Shown here piece after piece: positions 11,501 to 22,600 of a DNA stretch of 64,000 nucleotides (positions are counted from its first letter, which is position 1; each line of letters opens with the position of its first letter). This DNA is from Cornus controversa (taxonomy: Eukaryota > Streptophyta > Magnoliopsida > Cornales > Cornaceae). Location of the stretch: assembly GCA_026545225.1 (NCBI GenBank), contig CM048845.1, positions 1,015,001 through 1,079,000 on the forward strand, read 5' to 3'. A model generated the notes under the pieces. It was not told the origin of the DNA, searched no databases, and saw only the letters and a list, made by a program, of their open reading frames with translations. The translations under genes and the position numbers were made by a program.

Positions 11501-14500
11501 TATGTCACGCCCCAAAATTCCAACACCTGAAAGGGCATGGAAAATGGAGGTGATTAAATAAAACCTAAACACCTTACAACTACAAACAAACTTTGATACT
11601 AAGCTGTCACCCCAACTTCCAACACCGAAACAAATATAGGACATTAGGTGTGAATATGGGATGAAATTACCAGAATACCCCTCTTAAGACCACCCTCATC
11701 CAAACAGAGTCTCAATACCACGGAAGTTACTTTTAAAACACATTTACATCATTAAAGCCAAAATATAACCGAGTTACATACACACATTAAAATGTAACTT
11801 GTCCAACCATATCCCGATATACACAATTGTCCAACATAGAGAAGACTAATGGGACCACTGCTTAACAATATAAAAGTACCCATGTCTAGAATGCTAATAC
11901 ATCCGTTCCACATACAAAATATATAGTTCTTCTCAAAATACTCACACATGGCATATATGTATACCATAAAAACATCCAAAGCCCAAAAGAAGGCCCGAGG
12001 CAACATCCTTTCCGTCACTTTTTCCTGAAAAACGTGACACATCTGTAGGGTGAGCAACGACGGCTCCGTAGAGACATCCAAACCCCCTATGCAGTCATAG
12101 CATTCCTATACACTACATGACATATTTTCAATGCTCATAACATCGACAATATAGTGCGCAAATCATGCTCCAATATATATATATATCATATCCAACATGC
12201 TTAATTTACCATAAGTAAACACAAAGCATTTCACAACTGTACAAGTTAAACGATAACCATGAATATCACAATTCATAACAAAGCTTGAAACATAAAGTCA
12301 AATAAACTCAAAATCAATCCATGAGTAGGGAGTATTCGTAGTAACCAGATAAGTACCTTGGGTTAAATATCTATCTTCCTATCTTTACGGGTTGCTAACC
12401 CGATGGTCTAGAAGAAACCACTTGGCCAAGGTTGAGGTCTTGCACCCCTGAGCATTGAGCTCATCTTACTTTATTCCGACCTTTCCCCAAAATCATCAAA
12501 CAATACATAGTTTCAAATAAGTGCATCATAAGCCACTTAAATCACGTTCAATATAAGTACATCATAAGCTACTTATATTAAAGCATGCATATACAATGCA
12601 ACAACCTTTCTCTCACAAGAAATCCTACAATTGTAAAAATGACAATATTGTCCTTTACATGCTTTCAATCAATACATAGCGTGCAACACGTATACTTGCT
12701 ATCCCAATAACTCATACATGGTCTAAATGGATATCATGCATTTTCAAACTAGCACATAAGACATACATGCTCAAAATATAATTCTAGTGCAAGAATCACA
12801 TACTTTTAACACACTTTAATTACCAAGATCAACCATATACACATACAATGCATATATAATTCAAGGACTCCACTTAGAACATATAAAAACCACTTTTAAC
12901 ACATGCTTATTCCAAAAAAGAAAGAAAGAAATTAAAACAGAATTCTTTAAGTCTTTTCTAGCATGTTAACCCACTAAAACCCAACCAAAACTCTTAAGGA
13001 ATCGATAATAAATAAAAAAAGAACACCCCTACCTCGAATTCAAGCTCAAAAACCAAGAGAGTTCCAAGCCCGAGGCCCGAATCACACTTCTAAGCCTCCA
13101 AAACTAAGATCAACCAAAAAGATGAAAGAGGGAAGAAGGAAAAGCTCTAGAGCTGATCTCTAGAGAGAGAAATCTGATTTGAGTTATGACAAAGTCAACA
13201 TTTTGGGATATTTATAGAAAAAGTTTTCCAAAATTGCACATTAGCCCCTCATCTCTTTAGTTTTGCAACTCTACCCTTTTCTACTCCCATTAAATCGCAA
13301 AATGGCACTCCCTCATTTCAACAAACTTCACTAAAGCCCCTCAAAGTTCATTCATACCCCTACGTCACGTAAGTGATCCGTAGTTATTTTTCCGAAAAAC
13401 CCGAACCATGAATAGTAACTTTTCGTAAAAATTCCGAAAAATTATCCTAACCTTGGTTCCATCCCACTATGGTCCTAAGGTACTTTAAAACCCTTTTTAG
13501 AACTTTTAAAGTAGTCCCGAAACCACACACACAAGCATGCAATTACTATATAATCATGCTTAACAATTAATTAACCACGTAATTAAATAAATAAAAAAAA
13601 TCGAGATTTTACATGGTGAGAAGTGTATGTGGTGGGCAGTTCTTAGAGTGGGAGGTGCTTGATGTGGTAGGGGGCGGCAGGAGGCATTTTGGTGGTTTGG
13701 GATAAGAGATGAATGTCTATAGTGGATGTGTGGAAAGGAAGATATTCAGTCTCTTGCTTGTTCAAGTTGGAAGAAGATGGAGCCGAGTGGATGTTCTCTG
13801 GAGTGTATGGTCCGGTGGAAGATGAGGAGAGGGGCATTTTGTGGGAGGAGTTGTCTAATGTTTGCAGGCGATAGGGGGTTCCGTGGTGCATGGGGGGAGA
13901 TCTTAATGTTGTTAGATCCCCGGACGAGAGGTCTTCGGGCAGGAGATGGACAGCCACTATGACTTCCTTCCCGGAGTTTATAAATGGTGAGAAATTGATT
14001 GATTTACCACTAGAGGGAGCTTGATTCACTTGGTCCAGTGGTAGAGATGTTTCGACTCTCTCTCGATTGGATAGGTTCTTAATCTCGGGAGATTGGGAGG
14101 AGAGATTCCCGAACGTGGCTCAGGTGGTGCTGGCAAGAGTAATGTCAAATCATGCCTCGCTATTGCTTGATTGTGGTTGCTTGAGAAAGAAGAAAACACC
14201 TTTTAAGTTCGAAAATATGTGGCTTCGAGCGGAAGGGTTTAAGGAGATGGTGAAACGATGGTGGACTGGTTATGAGGTTTTGGGCACTCCCAATTTCGTT
14301 CTTGTAGGGAAACTTCGTAGATTGAAGGAGGACTTTAAAAAGTGGAATAAGGAGTCTTTTGGTAATCTTTAGTGGAGGAAGACATGTTTGTGGGAGAAAT
14401 AGCAGAATTGGATAGAAAGGAGAGTTTGGAGGGTTTAGGGGAGGAGGAAAGATCGAAAAGAGAGGATTATAAGACAAAATTTGAGGAGATTGCTGTTTTG

Positions 14501-17500
14501 GAAGAGATTTTGTGGAGACATAAATCCCGGGCTTTATGGTTAAAAGAGGGGGACAGAAACACGAGATTCTTTTGTAGGCCAATGCTCATAGGTGGGGCAA
14601 TCACATCGGGAGAATCAAAGTGGATGGAGTTGTGCTGAATAAAGAGGAGGAGGTGTGACATCATTTTATCAGCGATTGTATAGGAAGACTTCGAATTGGA
14701 GGCCTCTCTAGGGGGTTTGGAGTTCGCTATGATTTTGGCGGAGGATAGGGATTGTTTGGAGAGGCCTTTTGAGGAGGAGGTGACTTTTGTTCTACAGAGT
14801 TGTCAGGGTGATTAAGCCCCGAGTCCAGATGGTTTCTCTATAGCTTTCTTCCACCATAATTGGGAGGTGGTGAAGAGGGAGGTGTTGGCAACTATCCATG
14901 CTTTCCATGCGAATGGAAAATTTGAGAAGTCCATGAATGCTACTTTCATTGCTTTGATTCCGAAAAAGGGAGGGGCAGATGACATACGAGACTTTAGGCC
15001 CGTCAGTCTGGTGGGAAGTATTTACAAGATTATTGCTAAAATCTTAGCGATAAGATCGAAGGAAGTAATGGATGGAATCATTTCCGAATCGCAAAAGGCC
15101 TTCGTAGGAGGTCGTCAGATTCTGAACTCAGTTTTGGTGGCTAGTGAGTGCGCGGATGCTTGAACTTGCTCTAGAGATCCGGGGGTGGTTTGTAAGCTTG
15201 ATGTGGAGAAAAACATGTGATCATGTGAGCTAGGACTTCTTGATTTATCTCCTAGAGAGTATGGAGTTTGGGGAGAAATGGAGGGGTTGGATCAGTCTCT
15301 GTATCTCCACGATGAAATTCTCGATGATGGTTAATGGCGTTTCATCTGGTTTCTTTGGTAGCTCGAGAGGATTGAGGCAAGGGGATCCATTATCCGCTTC
15401 CCTATTCATTATTGTGATAGAGGCCTTTAACAGACTAATGAAGAGAGCTCGTGACCTGGGTTTTTACAGAGGTTTCAAGGTGGGGAGGAATTCGGCTTGC
15501 CAAATAGAGGTCTCTCATTTGCTGTTTGCAGATGACACTATTGTGTTTTGTGACGCAGAGATGAGGCAGTTGAGGTACTTGAGAGGAGTATTGCTTTGTT
15601 TCCAGGTTGTCTCAGGTTTGAAGGTGAATTACGAAAAGAGTGAGATTGCTCCTATGGGGGGAGGTGGAAGGGATTGATCATTTGACAAATGCTTTGGGTT
15701 GTAGAGTGGACTCTTTCCTTTGACTTACTTGGGTGTTCCGTTAGGTGTGAAGGCGCGAAGAGCCTCTTCTTGAGATCCTGTTGTGCCACGCTTCGAGAGG
15801 CAGTTAGCTATGTTACCCGGACTCGGGTACGGGTGTCGGACACAGGTACGTATCCAGAGGTCGGACTCGTCAATTTATCAATTATAGGATTCGGGGACTC
15901 GGCTAAAAAGTGTCCAATATTTAGACACGGGTACGTACTTGGACACTTGCAAGGAAAAAAATATATATAATTTTTTATGTATGGACCATCAATTTTATTA
16001 CTATTTTATTACAAAATGAGAAAGAATTGTAAAATTATATTATTTTATTACTTTATATATTTAATAAAATGAAAAGTTACAACTCAAGATTAACCTTTCG
16101 AAAAATTAATTATAAGTAAAGGAGTGTGTGGTATAGCTGTAAGAAAGTAATTGTAAGGCACAGCTGTAAGAAAGTAATTGTAAGGTAGTAAATTAAAAAA
16201 AGTAAGTGATGTAGTATCACTGTAAGTCAGTAAATTATAAGGGTAAGTGTTGTACACAACTATAAGTAAATTACAAATAGTAAGTGGTGTACAACTGTAA
16301 GGCATGAAATTATATTTTTCTTAAAAAGCAAACACCTGGCATCATCTTAACCAACCATTAAAATCAGCCATGTGCAAGATATTGGGCAGAGATAGCAGCG
16401 TAAAAAGAACTTCATCTTCAACCTTTCAAAATCACCATTTACGAACCAATTTTGAACCAGTAAGCTTCAACATCGTGAATGGCAACCACAGCAACCCACA
16501 CACAGCTGTGTCCACTAGATGAGATGAAGAGTCGAACTCATCACGTGTCCGTGTCCGTGTCCGTGTCGTGTCGACACGGACACTCCTGCCTACTTCGGCG
16601 AGTCCAGGTAACATAGACGGTTAGATGGGTGGAATAAACAATACCTATCGAATGGGGGTAGACTAATTTTGATGAAGAGCATGCTTTCGAGCCTTCCTAC
16701 CTACTTTATGTCCTTATTCCCACTACCGACTTCTGTCTTAAGGAGGTTAGAAAGGCTTCAGGGGAACTTTCTATGGGGTGGCCTGGGGGAGGAGCCCAAA
16801 TATCATCTAGTAAGATGGGAGCAGATATGTTGTCCTATTCAGAGGGGAGGGCTAAGGGTGAAGAAGCTGAACCTTTTCAACAAAGCTTTATTGGGTAAGT
16901 GGCTTTGGCGGTTTGGTAAGGAGAGAGACAAGTTTTGGAGGCGGATTATATGTCTCAAATATGGAGAGGATAGAGGGGGATGGTGCTCGCTAACATTGAG
17001 AACTCCAGTTGGGGTTGGGTTATAGAGGTATATTGTGAAGGGCTGGAATAAGTTCTCCAAGCACATTCGTTTTAGGGTTAGGGATGGAAGGTTTGCAAGT
17101 TTCTGGAATGATCATTGGTGTGGTGATCGTTGGAGGGTATCTATCTGAGACTTGCCAAAATTGCAGTAGATAGATAGGCAATGGTCGCTCAGTGCTATCA
17201 CCTTGATGGCGGACGACTGGTTTAGGATGTTCAGTTTGAGAGGCTTCTATACGACTGGGAAATAGAGGAAATGACGGAGTTTTTAGCCGTACTTTATAGA
17301 CAGGTCTGTTCCAGGGCGGGGTGCAATAAGCTGTCTGGACTAGCACAAGTCATGAGAGATTCGAGGTCCGGTCATTTTATCGGAGTTTGGTGGATTCCCG
17401 TGGGCCTCCTTTCCCGTGGAAAGGAATTTGGCGATCTAGGGCTCCTTTGAAGGTGGCCTTCTTTGTGTGGGCAGCGTCCATGAAGAAGATTTTGACCATT

Positions 17501-19150
17501 GATAATCTAAAGAAGAGAGGGCACATCTTGGCGAATTGGTGTTGTATGTGTAAACGGGCAGATGAAACTGTTGATCTTCTTCTTCTTCATTGTCCCAGAG
17601 TTATGGAGGGATGGGATTTGATTTGCGGCATTTTTGGAGTGCAGTGGATCATGCCTAAGTCGGTGGCGAATTGTATTATAGCTTGGGATGGTTTTCGGAT
17701 GCAGCATGATGCTAGACATTCACGAAGGGTTGCTCCTCATTGCTTATGGGGGGCTTTATGGAATGGGAGGAACAAGAGATCTTGATGATAAAGAGCAGCC
17801 CTGGGAAGTCTTTAGATGCTCTATCCTTAGTTCTTTATACTTTTGGTCGGAGGGATCCTTTTGTAATTCTTCAGAGTCCCTTTTAACTTTTGTAGATAAC
17901 TTAAGGCTTTGATTTTTGTTGTTCCTTGGTATGCGTCCCCCATTTGGGCACTTTTTAGTGAATCTTTTAATTATCAAAAAAAAAAAAAGGGAAACCCAAA
18001 TTGAATGGACACGCTTTCTCTATATCCAGCAAACCCATCGCTTTCGCATCTCTCTCACTACTCTCTCTCTATCCAGCAAACCCATCGGCCATCACCTCTC
18101 TCTATCCAGCAAACCCACCGGCCATCACCACTTCTTTTTTCTTGCCCTCATCCTTGTCTCCACCACCACAACCACCGTCGGCACCAGAGACTTCATCCAC
18201 CCTTGTATTGTTTTGCCATCGACCACTTTTGTTTCTGATTTGGACAGCCATCAAAGGTGGGGCTTCAACTTTTGGTTCGTCTGTGATCATTAACTCCACC
18301 TCCGGTTCCAATTTCTCCGATCCCAGCAGTTTTTTTCGGTCGGTGCCAAGGGAATAAATTAAAATTGTCACTTTTACAGAGATGAGAGAGAATGAGAAAT
18401 TTGGGGAGACAAAGAATAAGAAGAGTAGTGGGGAGACAGGGTAGGAGCAGAGGTGGTGGTGGTTAGTGGCGATGGTGGTGGGGATTTGTAAATTTGATGC
18501 ACGAGAGAGAGTCACGAAGCCCTGTTTCAGCCAGGTAACCTATAATAATGAATTTGGTTTTGTTTTAATTTTTTTAGACGTGTGTTAAAATTTAATTGAG
18601 CAATGTCACCTAGGAGAACAAACTACCACTGCCAGCGGTAATCAGCAAATGAACGTTACTTTTTTGTGTGAATTCTCATTTTTCCCCCGAGATGGTTTAA
18701 CACTATTTTAAACCAAAAAATAAAAAGTTAAAAGGTGAAAAGACCAAATTATCCCCATTGAAAGACTATTTCTCTATCTTCCCGCCACCGCCACCAACCA
18801 CCTCCTTCCTCTCTCTTCAACCCTTCGATCAGCTCCCTCCTCTCTCACACACTGCGATCAAAGTACTCTGCCATCATTTGAACCTAGTTCCAGCAACAAA
18901 TTAAAGCATAAAACCAAGGTATATATGGCCTTTCTTTAACTTCAAATAACAATTATATGTGTTCGCTTGTGATTTACTTCAGAAACTCCCAAATTTCATG
19001 TACGTTTGTGGGTATTTAAACATGTCTATACACACACACACACACAATTGGCTTGTCGTTTGCTATCGTTTCATGTTGGGTTGATGTGTAACAATGTTCA
19101 TTTCCCATTGAGATTATCAAGTTTTGGTGTATGTGAATTTGCTAATCTGC

Positions 19151-19181
<31 letters not shown>

Positions 19182-19649
19182 CAAGTTTTAGTCATGGTTT
19201 GAGTCAATTTGTTTGGTTAATTCTTGTTGAGATTTAATGGTGAACATTGGTGTTATAGGCGTACCTATATGCTACTGTTCTGTGAGTTTTATGGACCGTT
19301 TAAATTCGATTTCTTTGCCGAATTTCATTCCATTCAATTTGGTTTACTATGTTCTCATGTTCAAATATAATTTTACTAGATTGGAGAGAGATGAAGAGAG
19401 AGAGAGAGATCTTATAGGATTTCGGTCTATCGCTGTGAGTGTTGTCAAGTGACGAGATGAGATGAGAAAGAGTGTTAATGGAGTCCAGAGAAGAGAATCG
19501 AAATCTGGGATGCAAATGCCTCTCTTTTTTCTTTTCTTTTCTTTTTTCTAGGTGTGCAAATAACAAATTTGGAAATCCCTTATGTTTGTGTATGTGTCTC
19601 GTAAACCAGAAGCTTGTGAAGCTGTTTGATATTAGAAGTACAAATGCCT

Positions 19650-19684
<35 letters not shown>

Positions 19685-22600
19685 TCTATTGAAGCTTAAC
19701 CCAGGAGAGACCTCTATAAGGTGGATGTTTGATCAAAATCTCGAAGGTGGCAGCTCATTTACTTGTCTTACGCAAAATGATTTTCTGGTCCACCACAAAC
19801 CCAAATGGAGTGGGCGAGAGAAGGGTTTTCATAATTACACATTGCATATTTGAGTCTCTTTAACATATTAAGAGCAAATATGGTATTTTAAAAAAATTTA
19901 CTTAACTGCGTTGACAGCTAGACAATGGAAGGGTGAATTTGAAATGCCACGTCATACCTTTTTTTTTTTATAAGTAAAGATTTATTAGAAAGCACCCAGA
20001 AAAAGGGAGGGGCGACCCTTGAACAAGAACCAATTACAAAGCGAAGGAACCTAAGAAGTCGACCATTTCTTCCGTGGAGTTACAAGCTCTACCTTGAACC
20101 CAATAAGAGAGAGTACAAAGAATTGAGAATTTAAGCATCCCATTAGGAGTCTCTTCGTCGTCAAACGTTCTTCGGTGTAATTAGGCCTATTCTCGACCAC
20201 CATGTGTAATTAGGGCAAGCCTTAGGGTGTCAGTGAAATTTACCCTAAAATATTTGGTGGAAGTTACAAGTAGAAAAGTTGTATATAGTGGAGTACCCCA
20301 TTTAAAGATTGAACAACCAAGTCATTAATGGTGGTCACCAAGCAACTTACTTTACAAGGCATTTTAGATGCATGTGCAACCAACCAATGATATCAAATGG
20401 GGTATCGGCAACGGGAGCCTGCCAAGGTTTTGGTGATGCCTAACTCAACTTCAAGCAGAAACTTTTGGACAATAATAACTGATTTGTTTATTTCTACAAT
20501 TTTTTTTTTTTTGACAAATAGGATATTTTATAAAAGGCGCTCAAGAGGGGAGCGCTCCCAAGAGAATACACAAAAGGCCGTAATAAGCCACCTATGAGTA
20601 GTAAAATGACCCCTATCTTGGAATTAATCACAGATTAAAAAAATATGAAGGAAAGAGAATCAACGAATCTGCCCACCTTCTTAACATACAAAGCTACGTC
20701 AGAACAGTTCAACACCATCTCTTTGTTTAACAATACACCTTTTTATAGGTCTTTATCACATTATACACTTCTTTCATATTTCATATCAAAGCTCTAACAT
20801 GCGAAGTGTTTTTTTTTTAAGATCAATTTTTGCTTAATCTAGTCCTATCAAAACTCAAAACTCGTTGTGGGTATTCTTTTTGTCATTAGAAGCAAGAAAT
20901 TTGATCAAGGAGAAATAAAGATGCAGAGGCTTGAAGGGTAAGAATCCTTCATGGTTGAAAGGAGAACAGGAATATCAAAAGAGTGACTTAAACAAATTTA
21001 AAGCCCCACCAACCATTCATTACACACCCTGTCCATCACCTCGAAACAAGAGTTCCTAAAGCAAAATCAATGACACCAAAAGTGTAAGCTTCATCGTGGA
21101 AGCTCCCTTCTTTGAATCCATATGCTCTCCGCCTAAAGAGCCTTGAAAATTTCAAGGATCTCTCATGAAAAAACCATATTGCAAACTAAACCGAGATCGA
21201 GATTGCATCTAATCAACAACCACCTCAGCATCTTCCTCTATTAGGCAGTTTGAGACCACAAATAAAAGCTTTCCTGAGGCCTTTCAGGAGAGCTATAACC
21301 TCTTTCTTAAAGACAAACACAGACCTAACTGGTCTAGAAAAGGAAAGAATCGAACCTCTATATCACTTTTCTTTTCTATATCACTTTTGAAAACAATTCT
21401 GTTATAGCGATTTGTCCACTGGTAGGGGCTTCCACAACATAGGAGCTACATTGCTCTGGGAATAAGACACAGCCTTCTAGTCATAGAAAACAACATGCAT
21501 AGGCATCACAGTACAAGCATTGGAGGTGGAAACACATTGAAGATAAGAAAGGAATCATATCCTGATATCCCATAGCTCCACTTCACAGGAAAGCACATCA
21601 TGAAAGAAGACAACTCTCAAGCAGGTATCAAATTTCCCTAGGACTAACCCTAATACCCAATAGATCTCTGTTAAGGCTAAGTGTGCTTGTTGAAGACAAA
21701 AATATAAGGTCATGAACAAAAAGGATACTGCATGTTCGCTTCTCCAGCAAATATCACCATATATTCGAGCTTAAAGCTTTGTAATGTTTCCTAGCCTAGA
21801 GCAATTTATATGTATTGACCAAACAAGATCCTTAACTTTAGGGAAAACCTTGCTTTCCAAATCTTTTTAGCCACAGGAAGGGATAAAGCTTGCTTTTCAA
21901 AAGAATTTAAACGAATATATAAATGAAAGGGAGCCATTAGATTTCAAACACCATCATCTCCAATCCAAAATAATCAAGAAAGGTAAGCCTCAGTAAGGAG
22001 GAGAGGGATGAACTCCCAACCTTCCCAATGTTACAGACTCTAAAAAGAAATGGAAGATGGAAATAAAGTAATAAAGATTGGAAGGCGTAGGATGAGAACA
22101 AGCCCCATAAGCCTGGAGAATTTCAGCCAAAAAAATAAAATATTTAAATGATGGTTCGCCACGCTACAGCAGAAGTGAAATTTAAAGTTCAATAATCTGC
22201 TAATTTACCTACAGCAGCAAAACTAAGCATTATCCATTACTTCTATTGTAACTTCTGACTTGTGTTTTGATAAACTTCGAATCCAAGATCAAACACATTT
22301 TCTTCATAGTATCTTTTGTTATTTTATCATAAATGAAAGTGTGGCCTACAAATAAAAGATGATTAAATAATAAGAATTTTTATTGCTTATTGTTGGAGAA
22401 TATATTATTGGAGTAATTTATGGGATTGATTTTAGGAATCTTCCATTAATGTATTTTCCATATTTATCACGCATATTCTTTCACCTATAAATAGAGATGG
22501 TCATTGTAAACAAAACTAAGAGAGAATATAATAAAAGTGATGTAGCCCTTTGGGTTTTGTGTGCCGTGGATGTAGGCTGTAGTGGCCGAACCACGTTATA

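Larger units (their letters stand above)
8511..17988 (+). mobile_element. L1-type LINE, near full length, broken by three nested insertions
   Basis: Domain order is that of plant L1: DUF4283-like region (about 8660-9510), Gly/Glu-rich linker, endonuclease (about 11395-14050), reverse transcriptase with FADD box (about 14100-15790), zf-RVT domain (16625-17880), and a poly(A) tail at 17976-17988. Nested in it are a 359-bp hAT element (8966-9324), a 2,111-bp solo LTR (11503-13613) and an 808-bp Mutator-like element (15808-16615). Removing these leaves about 6.2 kb, a normal plant L1 size. Many stops and frameshifts mean it is inactive. I could not find target duplications, because the 5' end runs into the ABCF1 fragment. 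Confidence 0.88.

Noticed and set aside
18001..18515. Open frames rich in Ser, Pro and His just after the LINE tail
   Set aside because: They arise from the ccagcaaaccca tandem repeat and neighbouring pyrimidine-rich DNA on one strand and its complement on the other.
19030..19681. (ca)n and (at)n arrays as possible regulatory or CRISPR-like repeats
   Set aside because: They are ordinary dinucleotide microsatellites without spacers.
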